Shown here: piece by piece, positions 1 to 12,146 of the stretch
How the letters are laid out: each line of letters starts with the position of its first letter
How positions within the stretch are numbered: the stretch's first letter is position 1
Origin: Sorghum bicolor
Lineage: Eukaryota; Streptophyta; Magnoliopsida; Poales; Poaceae
Direction of reading: 5' to 3'
Length of the DNA: 64,000 nt
Assembly: GCF_000003195.3 (NCBI RefSeq)
Contig: NW_018396398.1
Coordinates: forward strand, 251,569 to 315,568
Program-made: the position numbers and the translations under genes
The notes under the pieces: model-generated
What the model saw: only the letters and a program-made list of their open reading frames with translations
Told to the model about the DNA's origin: nothing
The model's database searches: none

Positions 1-39
1 ATAATTATCTGTAACAGCACCAAACATGATATAACTATC

Positions 40-260
40 GAAACAGATAAACAGATATACTGAAACAGAAAAACAGATACTAGCGAAACAATAGAACTGT
101 AGAACAGAGACATATACGCAGAACTTAAACATAATAGGAACAGACAACAGATATCTTCTGAAACAACTAAACAGACCTACTGAAACAGGTATGACACAAC
201 TATTGAACCAGCACGACAGAGCTACTGAAACAAACAGAGACAGAGCGACGTAAAACAGAG
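40..260. repeat. Degenerate GAAACAG/CAGATA-rich tract inside the LTR
   Basis: The motif GAAACAG with CAGATA or CAGA variants recurs irregularly about a dozen times (for example near 38-84 and 158-190). On the minus strand it reads as CTGTTTC and TATCTG repeats. It looks like a decayed simple repeat in the downstream part of the LTR. Confidence 0.5.
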
Positions 261-632
261 GGAAGATGAACAGATCATACCCTGAGACTCGCACATTCAG
301 ATTTCCAGAACTTTGTCCTTCCTCGATCGCCATGGAGTAGAGACGAAGGTGAAGACGACGAACCAATCACCGGGAAGGAGAAGACGGCGACCGGCAACAC
401 CAAGAGACCTCCGGGAAGAAGATGAACAGCAGCAATGGAGTTGGGCAGTCGCGTAGACGCTCCCCAAAAACCTAATTGCCGATCCCCCGTGCAAGGTCTC
501 GAACGGCAAGGGCTCCGGAGGCACCTGCCCTCTCGCTCCTCCGTGCGCGCGAAGTTACGAGATGGGGATTCCTACTTTGCAACGGAACTGTGATCTGTAT
601 GTTCTCTCTCTTGTACCAAGGAGATGAGTCTT

Positions 633-640
633 CTATTTAT
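633..640 (-). promoter_or_regulatory. TATA-like box of the left LTR
   Basis: The minus strand reads ATAAATAG within GGATAAATAGAAG, about 300 bp inside the LTR start at 937. This is a reasonable place for the U3 core promoter of a plant LTR. Sequence match only; no transcript evidence. Confidence 0.4.
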
Positions 641-721
641 CCTTGTGGCTGGAGAGGAGAGGAGGGGAAGAGACTCCCCTGCTGGCGGCTGAGGAGACGG
701 GCATCTGAAGGGTTTTCACGC

Positions 722-801
722 GGAGTTGAAACTCCCTCAATTAATTATCGAAACACCCGCAGATAATGAGTTGAAACTCCCACATAATTGAGTTGAAACT
801 C
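722..801. promoter_or_regulatory. Three short palindromes GAGTTGAAACTC in the U3 of the left LTR
   Basis: GAGTT-GA-AACTC, a near-perfect inverted repeat, occurs at about 723-734, 768-779 and 790-801. The first copy extends to GGAGTT/AACTCC. All three lie upstream of the TATA-like box on the minus strand, so they are candidate enhancer or factor-binding repeats. The function is inferred. Confidence 0.45.
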
Positions 802-3800
802 CCGTACCATCAGCCAGCCACTCCAACCCTTGGACTTGCTTCTATTTGGTACAATGTATATATTGTCCATAATTACACACCATAGAGTTTATTGATTTAT
901 TAAATCCAAATGGGTCTAACCCATAATAAATCCAACACCAGATCGAACTACTAGATGACATGTATTATATGGAATCTCACTTCGGTCCGTTTAGAGATAG
1001 TGTTAGTTTCCATGCAAGATAGGTGCACGGTTTGCACCTAATGCACCATAGGATAAGAAACCATTTTGGACGCACCCGATGGTACTCCTCGGTGAAGAGG
1101 CTCAAGTGGAAGCTCGATTTGATCTGTTTGGAGATAGTGCTAATCTTGATGCAAGATAGGTGCATCATTGGCTAGGAACATACCATATGCTTAGAAATCA
1201 ATTTGGACGCACCCAACGGAACTCCTAGATGACGTGTGTCATATGAAATCTTGCTTCGGTCCGTTTGTAGACATTATAAGTTTTAGTGCTAGATAGGTGC
1301 ATAGTTTGCGCCTAATGCACCATAGTCTAAGAAACTATTTGGACGCACTATTTGGTACTCTTGGGTGAAGAGGCTCAAGTGGAAGTTTGGTTTGGTCAGT
1401 TTGGAGATAGTGATAATCCTTATGCAAGGTAGGTGCATGGTTTGCATGGAACATACCATATGCTTGGAAATCAGTTTGGATGCCCCCGATGGAACTCCTT
1501 GATTACATGTGTCATGTGGAATCTCGATTCGGTCCATTTGGAGACATTGTTAGTTCCGGTGCAAGATAGGTGCACAGTTTGCACCTAATGCACCATAGTC
1601 TAAGAAACCATTTTGGTCACACTTGTTGGTACTCCTAGGTGAAGGGGCTCAAGTGGATGCTCGGTTCGGTCTGTTTGGAGATAGTGCTAATCTTGATGCA
1701 AGATAGGTGCACGGTTTGCATGGAACATACCAAATGCATGCAAATCAATCTAGACGCACATGATGGAACTCCTATATGACGTGTGTCATACGAAATCTTG
1801 CTTCGGTCTGTTTGGAGACTGTGTTAGTTTCGGTACAGGATAGGTGCAAGGTTTGCACATAATGCAGCATAGGCTAAGAAACCATTTTGGACGCACCTGA
1901 TGGTACTCCTAGGTAAAACGCTAGAGTGAAAGCTCGGTTTGGTCTATTTGGAGACAGTGCTAATCTTGATGCAAGATAGATGCACGGTCTGCATGGACCG
2001 TACCATATGCTTAGAAATTAATTTGGACACACCCGATAGAACTCCTTCATGACGTGTGTCATATGGAATCTCGCTTTGGTGTGCTTAGAGACAGTATTAG
2101 TTTTGGTGCAAGATATGTGCACAGTTTGCGCCTAATGCACCAAAGTCTAAGAAACAATTTTGGAAGCACCTATTGGTACTCCTAGGTGAAGAGGCTCAAG
2201 TGGAGGCTCGGTTCGATCTGTTTAGAGATAGTGCTAATTTTGATGCAAGATAGGTGCACGATTTGCATGGAATATACCACATGCTTAGAAATCAATATGG
2301 ACGCACCAGATGGAACTCCTAGATGACATGTGTAATATGGAATCTCACTTCGGTCCGTTTAGAGACTGCTAGTTTCGGAGCAAGATAAGAAACTATAGGA
2401 TAAGAAACTAGTTTGGACGCACCCAATGGTACTCCTAGGTCAAAAGGGCTCAAGTGAAAGCTCGGTTTGGTTTGTTTGGAGATAGTGCTTATCTTGATGC
2501 AAGATAAATGCACCGTTTGCATAGAAATCAATTAGGACGCTTCTGATATAACTCCTTGATGATGTGTGTCATATGGAATCTTGCTTCGGTTCGTTTAGAG
2601 ACAGTGTTAGTTTTGGTAGAAGATATGTGCACGGTTTACGCCTAATGCACCATAGTCTAAGAAACCATTTTTGACGCACCTCATGGTACTCGTAGTTGAA
2701 GAGGCTCAAGTGGAGGCTTGATTTGGTCTGTTTGGATATAGTGCTAATCTTGATGCAAGATAGTTGCACAGTTTGCATGAAACGTACCATATGTTAAGAA
2801 ATCAATTTGGACGCACCCAATGGAACTCCTAGATGATGAGTGTCATATGGAATCTCGCTTCGGTCTGATTGGAGACAATGTTAGTTTTGGTGCAAGATAG
2901 CTGCATAGTTTGTGCCCAATGCACCATAGTCTAAGAAACCATTTTTGACACACCTATTTGTACTCCTAGATGAAGAGGCTCAAGTGAAAGATCGGTTTTG
3001 TCTATTTGGAGATAGTGCTAATCTTGATGCAAGATAGATGCACGGTCTTAGTTTGGACACACCCAATGAACTCCTTGATGACGTGTGTCATATGGAATCT
3101 CGCATTGGTGTGCTTAGAGACAGTATTAGTTTCAGTGCAAGATATATGCACGGTGTGTCATACGAAATCTTGCTTCGGTCTGTTTGGAGACAGTGTTAGT
3201 TTCGGTGCAAGATAAGTGCAAGGTTTGCACATAATGTAGCATAGGCTAAGAATACATTTTGGACACACCCGATGGTACTCCAAGGTAAAAGACTCAAGTG
3301 AAAGCTCAGTTTGGTCTATTTGGAGATAGTACTAATCTTGATGCAAGATAGATGCACGATCTGCATGGAACGTACCATATGCTGAGAAATTAATTTGGAC
3401 ACACCCGATAGAAGTCCTTGATGACGTGTGTCATATGGAATCTTGCTTTGGTGTGCTTAGAGACAGTATTAGTTTCGGTGCAAAATATGTGCACGGTTTG
3501 CACCTAATGCACCAAAGTCTAAGAAACCATTTTGGAAGCACCTGTTGGTACTCCTATGGGAAGAGGCTCAAGTGGAGGCTCGGTTCGGTCTGTTTAGAGA
3601 TAGTGCTAATCTTGATGCAAGATAGGTGCACGATTTGCATGGAACATACTATATGCTCAAAAATCAATTTGGACACAGCAGATGGAACACCTAGATGACA
3701 TGTGTCATACAAAATCTCACTTCGATCCGTTTAGAGATAGTGTTAGTTTCAGTGCAATATAGGTAACCGGTTTGCACCTAATGCACCATAGGATAAGAAA

Positions 3801-6800
3801 CCATTTCGGACGCACCCGATGGTACTCCTAGGTCAAGGGGCTCAAGTGAAAGCTCGGTTTGGTCTGCTTGGAGATAGTGCTAATCTTGATGCAAGATAGA
3901 TGCACAGTTTGCATGGAACATACGATATGCTCAGAAATCAATTAGGACGCACCTGATATAACTCCTTGATGATGTGTGTCATATGGAATCTTGTTTCGGT
4001 TCGTTTAGAGACAGTGTTAGTTTTGGTAGAAGATATATGCACGGTTTACGCCTAATGCACCATAGGCTAAGAAACCATTTTAGACGCACCCGATGGTACT
4101 CGTAGTTAAAGAGGCTCAAGTGGAGGCTCGATTTGGTCCGTTCTGATATAATGCTAATCTTGATGCAAGATAGTTTCACATTTTGTATAGAACGTACCAT
4201 ATATTAAGAAATCAATTTGGACGCACCCAATGGAACTCATAGATGATGTGTGTCATATGGAATCTCACTTCGGTCTATTTGGAGATAACGTTAGTTTCGG
4301 TACAAGATAGGTGCATGGTTTGTGCCTAATGCACCATAGTCTAAGAAACCATTTTTGACGCACCTGTTTGTACTCCTAGATGAAGAGGCTCAAATGGAAG
4401 CTTGGTTCGGTCTGTTTGGAGATAGTGCTAATCTTGATGCAAGATAGGTGCACGGTTTGCATGAAACATACCCTATGCTTGGAAATCAATTTGGATGCAC
4501 CCGATGGAACTCCTCGATGACGTGTGTCATATTGAATCTTGCTCTGGTCTATTTAGAAGCAGTGTTAGTTTCGGTGCAAGATATGTGCATGGTTTCCACC
4601 TAATGCACCGTAGTCTAGGAAACCATTTTGGAAGCACTTGTTGGTACTTCGGTGAATAGGCTCAAGTGGAAGCTCGGTTTGATCTATTTGGAGATAGTGC
4701 TAATCTTGATGCAAGATAGGTGCATGATTTGCAAGGAACATACCATATGCATAGAAATCAATTTGGACGCACCCAATGGAACTCCTAGATGACGTGTGTC
4801 ATATGGAATTTTCCTTCGGTCCGTTTGTAGACATTGTAAGTTTTAGTGCAAGATAGGTGCACAGTTTGCGCCTAATGCACCATAGTCTAAGAAACAATTT
4901 TGGATGCACTATTTGGTATACCTGGGTGAAGAGGCTCAAGTGGAAGCTTGGTTCGGTCAGTTTAGAGATAGTGCTAATCTTGATGCAAGATAGGTGCACG
5001 GTTTGAATGGAACAACCAAATGCTTGGAAAACAATCTGGACGCACATGATGGAACTCCTAGATGACGTGTGTCATACGAAATCTTGCTTCGGTCTGTTTG
5101 GAGACAGTGTTAGTTTTGGTGCAAGATAGGTGCAAGGTTTGCACAAAATGCAGCATAGGCTAAGAAACCTTTTTGGACGCACCCGATGGTACTCCTAGGT
5201 AAAAGGCTCAAGTGAAATCTCGATTTGGTCTATTTGGAGATAGTGCTAATCTTGATGCAAGATAGATGCACGGTCTGCATGGAACGTACCATATGCTTAG
5301 AAATTAATATGGACACACCCGATAGTACTCCTTGATGACGTGTGTCCTATGGAATTTCGCTTTGGTATGTTTAGAGACAGTATTAGTTTCGGTGCAAGAT
5401 ATGTGCATGGTTTGCGCCTAATGCATTAAAGTCTAAGAAACCATTTTGGAAGCACCTGTTGGTACTCGTAGGTGAAGAGGCTCAAGTGGTGGCTCGGTTC
5501 GGTCTGTTTAGAGATAGTGCTAATCTAGATGCAAGATAGGTGCACGATTTGCATGGAACCATATGCTCAGAAATCAATTTGGACGCACTAGATGGAACTG
5601 CGAGATGACATGTGTCATATGGAATCTCACTTTGGTCTGTTTAGAGACAGTGTTAGTTTCAGTGCAAGATAGGTGCACGGTTTGCACCTAATGCGCCATA
5701 GGATAAGAAACCATTTTGGACGCACCCGATGGTACTCCTAGGTCAAGGGGCTCAAGTGATACTCGGTTTGGTCTGTTTGGAGATAGTGCTAATCTTGATG
5801 CAAGATAGATGCACAATTTGCATGGAACATACGATATGCTCAGAAATCAATTAGGACGCACCTGATATAACTCCTTGATGTGTGTCATATGGAATCTTGC
5901 TTGGGTTCGTTTAGAGACAGTGTTAGTTTTGGTAGAAGATATGTGCACGGTTTACGCCTAATGCACCATAGGCTAAGAAACCATTTTAGATGCACTCGAT
6001 GGTACTCATAGTTGAAGAGGCTCAAGTGGAGGCTCGATTTGGTCTGTTTGGATATAGTGCTAATCTTGATACAAGATAGTTGCATAGTTTGCATGGAACA
6101 TACCATATGTTACGAAATCAATTTGGACGCACCCTATGGACCTCCTAGATGATGTGTGTTATATGGAATCTCGCTTCAGTCTGTTTGGAGACAATGTTAG
6201 TTTTGATGCAAGATAGGTGCATAGTTTGTGCCTACTGCACCATAGTCTAAGAAACCATTTTTTACACACCTGTTTATACTCCTAGATGAAGAGGCTCACG
6301 GGGAAGCTCGGTTCGGTTTGTTTGGAGATTGTGCTAATCTTGATGCAAGATTGGTGCACGGTTTGCATGAAACATACCATATGCTTGGAAATCAAATTGG
6401 ATGCACCCGATGAAAATCCTTGATGATGTGTGTCATATGGAATCTCACTTTGGTCTGTTTAGAAAAAGTTTTAGTTTCGATGCAAGATATGCGCATGGTT
6501 TGCGCCTAATGGACCATAGTCTAAGAAACCATTTTGGAAGCACTTGTTGGTAGTTCGGTGAATAGGCTCAAGTGGAAGCTCGGTTTGATCTGTTTGGATA
6601 TGCTGCTAATCTTGATGCAAGATAGGTGCATGATTTGCAAGAAACATACCATTTGCATAGAAATCAATTTGGACGCACCCGATGAAACTCCTAGATGACG
6701 TGTGTCATATGGAATCTTGCTTCGGTCCGTTCGTAGACATTGTAAGTTTTAGTGCAAGATAGGTGCAAGTTTGCGCGTAATGCACCATAGTCTAAGAAAC

Positions 6801-8059
6801 AATTTTGGACGCACTATTTGGTACTCCTGGGTGAAGAGGCTCAAGTGGAAGCTTGGTTCGATCAGTTTGGAGATAGTGCTAATCCTTATGCAAGGTAGGT
6901 GCATGGTTTGCATGGAACATACCGTATGCTTGGAAATCAATTTGGATGCACCCGATGGAACTCCTTGATGACGTGTGTCATATGGAATCTTGCTTCGGTC
7001 CATTTGGAGACATTGTTAGTATCGGTGCAAGATAGGTGCACAGTTTGCACCTAATGCACCATAGTCTAAGAAACCGTTTTGGACGCACTTGTTGGTAATC
7101 CTAGGTGAAGGGGCTCAAGTGGATGTTCGGTTCGGTCTGTTTGGAGATAGTGCTAATCTTGATGCAAGATAGGTGCACGGTTTGGATGGAACAACCAAAT
7201 GCTTGGAAAACAATCTGGACGCACATGATGGAACTCCTAGATGACGTGTGTCATACGAAATCTTGCTTTGGTATGTTTGGAGACAGTGTTAGTTTTGGTG
7301 CAAGATAGGTGCACGGTTTGCACCTAATGCGCCATAGGATAAGAAACCATTTTGGACGCACCCGACGGTACTCCTAGGTCAAGGGGCTCAAGTGAAAGCT
7401 CGATTTGGTCTGTTTGGAGATAGTGCTAATCTTGATGCAAGATCGATGCACAGTTTGCATGAAACATACGATATGCTCAGAAATCAATTAGGACGCACCT
7501 GATATAACTCCTTGATGATGTGTGTCATATGGAATCTTGCTTCGGTTTGTTTAGAGATAGTGTTAGTTTTGGTAGAAGATATGTGCACGGTTTACGCCTA
7601 ATGCACCATAGGCTAAGAAACCATTTTAGATGCACCCGATGGTACTCGTAGTTGAAGAGGCTCAAGTGGAGGCTCGATTTGTTCTGTTCGGATATAATGC
7701 TAATCTTGATACAAGATAGTTTCACTGTTTGCATGGAACATACCATATGTTAAGAAATCAATTTGGACGCACACAATGGAACTCCTAGATGTCGTGTGTT
7801 ACATGGAATCTCGCTTCAGTCTGTTTGGAGACAATGTTAGTTTCGATGCAAGATAGGTGCATAGTTTGTGCCTACAGCACCATAGTCTATGAAACCATTT
7901 TTGACACACCTGTTTCTACTCCTAGATGAAGAGGCTCAAGTAGAAGCCCGGTTCGGTTTGTTTGGAGATAGTGCTAATCTTGATGCAAGATTGGTGCACG
8001 TTTTGCATGGAACATACCATATGCTTGGAAATCAATTTGGATGCACCCGATGGAACTCC

Positions 8060-8130
8060 TTGATGACATGTGTCATAATGCACCATAGGCTAAGAAACCA
8101 TTTTAGCCGCACCCGATGGTACTCGTAGTT
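8060..8130. repeat. Fused satellite monomer with about half a unit deleted
   Basis: An A monomer runs to GATGACATGTGTCAT and then passes directly into AATGCACCATAGGC of a B monomer. About 68 bp is missing. The spacing of the B-variant marker TCGTAGTTGAAG (7646 to 8125, 479 bp) equals 3.5 units, which confirms the phase break. Confidence 0.75.
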
Positions 8131-11054
8131 GAAGAGGCTCAAGTGGAGGCTTGATTTGGTCTGTTTGGATATAGTGCTAATCTTGATGCAAGATACTTGC
8201 ACAGTTTGCATAGAACGTACCATATGTTAAGAAATCAATTTGGACGCACCCAATGGAACTCCTAGATGACGTGTGTCATTTGGAATCTCGCTTCGGACTG
8301 TTTGGAGACAATGTTAGTTTCCGTGCAAGATAGGTGCATAGTTTGTGCCTAATGCACCATAGTCTAAGAAACCATTTTTGACGCACCTGTTTGTACTCCT
8401 AGATGAAGAGGCTCAAGTGGAAGCTCGGTCCGGTCTGTTTGGAGATAGTGCTAATCTTGATGCAAGATAAGTACACGGTTTGCATGGAAGATACCATATG
8501 CTTAGAAATCAATTAGGACGCACCTGATATAACTCCTTGATGATGTGTGTCATATGGAATCTTGCTTCGGTTCCTTTAGAAATAGTGTTAGTTTTGGTGC
8601 AAGATATGCACCATAGGCTAAGAAACCATTTTAGATGCATCCGATGGTACTCGTAGTTGAAGAGGCTCAAGTGGAGGCTCGATTTGGTCTATTCGGATAT
8701 AGTGCTAATCTTGGTGCAAGATAGTTGCACAGTTTGCATGGAACGTACCATATGTTAAGAAATTAATTTGGACGCACCCAAAGGAACTCCTAGATGACGT
8801 GTGTCATATGGAATCTCGCTTCGGTCTGTTTGGAGACAATGTTAGTTTCGGTGCAAGATAGCTGCATAGTTTGTGCCTAATGCACCATAGTCTAAGAAAC
8901 CATTTTGGAAGCACCTGATGGAACTCCTAGATGACGTGTGTCATTTGGAATCTCGCTTCGGTCTGTTTGGAGACAATGTTAGTTTCGGTGCAAGATAGGT
9001 GCATAGTTTGTGCCTAATACACCATAGTCTAATAAACCATTTTTGACGCAACTGTTTGTACTCCTAGATGAAGAGCTCAAGTGGACACTCGGTTCGGTCT
9101 GTTTGGAGATAATGCTAATCTTGATGCAAGATTGGTGCATGGATTGCATAGAACATACCATATGCTTGGAAATGAATTTGGATGCACCCGATGGAACTCC
9201 TAGATGACGTGTGTCATATGGAATCTCGCTTTGGTCTGTTTAGAAACAGAGTTAGTTTCGGTGCAAGATATGTGCATGGTTTGCTCCTAATGCACCATAG
9301 TCTAACAAACCATTTTGGAAGCTCGGTTTGATCTGTTTGGAGATAGTGCTAATCTTGATGCAAGATAGATGCACGGTCTGCATGAAACGTACCATACGCT
9401 TAGAAATTAATTTGGACACAACCGATAGAACTCCTTGATGACGTGTGTCATATGGAATCTCGCTTGGGTGTGCTTAGAGATAGTATTAGTTTCGATGCAA
9501 GATACGTGCACGGTTTGCGCCTAATGCACCATAGTCTAAGAAACCATTTTAGACGCACTTGTTGGTACTCCTAGGTGAAGGGGCTCAAGTGGATGCTCGG
9601 TTCGGTCTGTTTGGAGATAGTGCTAATCTTGATGCAAGATAGGTGCACGGTTTGCATGGAACATACCAAATTGCTTGGAAATCAATCTAGAGGCACATGA
9701 TGGAACTCCTAGATGACGTGTGTCATACGAAATCTTGCTTCAGTTTGTTAGGAGACAGTGTTAGTTTCGGTGCAAGATAGGTGCAAGGTTTGCACATAAT
9801 GCAGCATAGGCTAAGAAACCATTTCGGACGCACCCGATGGTACTCCTAGGTAAAAGGCTCAAGTGAAAGCTCGGTTTGGTCTATTTGGAGATAGTGCTAA
9901 TCTTGATGCATGATAGATGCACGGTTTACATGGAACGTACCATATGCTTAGAAATTAATTTCGACACAGCCGATAGAACTCCTTGATGACGTGTGTCATA
10001 TGGAATCTTGCTTTGGTGTGCTTAGAGACAATATTAGTTTCGGTGCAAGATATGTGCACAGTTTGCGCCTAATGCACCAAAGTCTAAGAAACCATTTTGG
10101 AAGCACCTGTTGGTACTCCTAGGTGAGGCTCAAGTGGAGGCTCGGTTCGGTCTGTTTAGAGATAGTGCTAATCTTGATGCAAGATAGGTGCACAATTTGC
10201 ATGGAACATACCATATGCTCAGAAATCAATTTGAACGCACCAGAAGGAACTCCTAGATGACATGTGTCATATGGAATCTCATTTCGGTCCGTTTAGAAAC
10301 AGTATTAGTTTCGGTGCAAGATTGGTAACCGGTTTGCACCTAATGCACCATAGGATAAGTAACCATTTTGGATACACCCGGTGGTACTCCTAGTTCAAGG
10401 GGCTCAATTGAAAGCTCGGTTCGGTCTGTTTGGAGATAGTGCTAATCTTGATGCAAGATAGATGTATGGTTTGCATGGAACATACGATATGCTCAGAAAT
10501 CAATTAGGATGCACCTGATATAACTCCTTGATGTTGTGTGTCATATGGAATCTTGCTTCGGTTCGTTTAGTGACAGTGTTAGTTTTGGAAGAAGATATGT
10601 GCACGGTTTACACCTAATGCACCATAGGCTAAGAAACCATTTTACACGCACCTGATGGTACTCGTAGTTGAAGAGGCTCAAGTGGAGGCTCGATTTGGTT
10701 TGTTCGGATATAGTGCTAATCTTGATGCAAGATAGTTGCTCAGTTTGCATGCAACGTACCATATGTTAAGAAATCAATTTGGAAGCACCCAATGGAACTC
10801 CTAGATGAAGTGTGTCATAGAATCTCGCTTCGGTCTGTTTGGTGACAATGTTAGTTTCGGTGCAAGATAGGTGCATAGTTTGTGCCTAATGCACCATAGT
10901 CTAAGAAACCATTTTTGATGCACCTGTTTGTACTCCTAGATGAAGAGGCTCAAGTGGAAGCTCGGTTCGGTCCATTTGGAGATAGTGCTAATCTTGATGC
11001 AAGATAGGTGCACGGTTTGCATGGAACATACCACATATTTGGAAATCAATTTGG

Positions 11055-12146
11055 ATGCACCTGATGGAATTCCTTGATGACGTGTGTCATATGGAATCTT
11101 GCTTTGGCCTGTTTAAAAATAGTGTTAGTTTCGGTGCAAGATATGCGCATGGTTTGCGCCTAATGCACCATAGTCTAAGAAACCATTTCGGAAGCACGTG
11201 TTGGTACTTCGGTGAAGAGGCTGAAGTAGAAGCTTGGTTTGATCTATTTGGAGATAGTGCTAATTTTGATGCAAGATAGGTGCATGATCTACAAGGAACA
11301 TACCATATGCTTAGAAATCAATTTGGACGCACCCAATGGAACTCCTAGATGACGTGTGTCATATGGAATCTTGCTTCGGTCCGTTTGTAGACATTGTAAG
11401 TTTTAGTGCAAGATAGGTGCACAGTTTGCGCCTAATGCACCATAGTCTAAGAAACCATTATGGACGCACTATTTGGTACTCCTGGGTGAAGAGGCTCAAG
11501 TGGAAGCTTGGTTCGGTCAGTTTAGAGATAGTGTTAATCCTTATGCAAGTTAGGTGCATGGTTTGCATGGAACATACCATATACTTGGAAATCAATTTGG
11601 ATGCACCCGATGGAACTCCTTGATGACGTGTGTCATATGGAATCTCGCTTTGGTCTGTTTAGAAATAGTGTTAGTTTCGGTGCAAGATATGTGCATGGTT
11701 TGCGCCTAATGCACCATAGTCTAAGAAACCATTTTGGAAGCACCTGTTGGTACTTCGGTGAAGAGGCTCAAATGGAAGCTTGGTTTGATCTATTTGGAGA
11801 TAGTGCTAATCTTGATGCAAGATAGGTGCATGATCTACAAGGAACATACCATATGCTTAGAAATCAATTTTAATGCACCTAAATGAACTCCTAGATGACT
11901 TGTGTCATATGGAATCTTGCTTCGGTCTGTTTGTAGACATTGTAAGTTTTAGGGCAAGATAGGTGCACAGTTTGCGCCTAATGCACCATAGTCTAAGAAA
12001 CCATTATGGACGCACTATTTGGTACTCCTCGGTGAAGAGGCTCAAGTGGAAGCTTGGTTCGGTCAGTTTAGAGATAGTGTTAATCGCTATGCAAGGTAGG
12101 TGCATGGTTTGCATGGAACATACCATATGCTCTGAAATCAATTTGG
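11055..12146. repeat. Local tandem duplication of four satellite monomers (546 bp x 2)
   Basis: The block from about 11055 to 11600 is repeated at about 11601 to 12146. The copies share private variants, such as the shortened GGTACTTCGGTGAAGAGGCT, GGACGCACTATTTGGTACTCC and AATCCTTATGCAAG (AATCGCTATGCAAG in copy 2). The offset of 546 bp is four monomers, or two dimers. Confidence 0.7.

Larger units (their letters stand above)
1..937 (-). mobile_element. LTR fragment of an unidentified LTR retrotransposon, probably minus strand, cut by the window edge
   Basis: Read on the minus strand, it starts at 937 with TGTTGGATTTATTATGGGTT. This TGTTGGA-type start is common in plant Copia LTRs. A TATA-like box follows about 300 bp inside (633-640), then a GC-rich leader-like stretch and a T-rich tract to the left edge. 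On the plus strand it ends in AACA, and satellite begins at once (CCAGAT, as in the A-type monomer). The 5-bp target copy is probably CCAGA at 938-942, but the other end is outside the window. No retroelement protein domain is encoded here. Open frames of 60-100 codons at 297-766 overlap each other on both strands and look accidental. The family, and whether this is a solo LTR or part of a full element, cannot be decided here. Confidence 0.7.
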
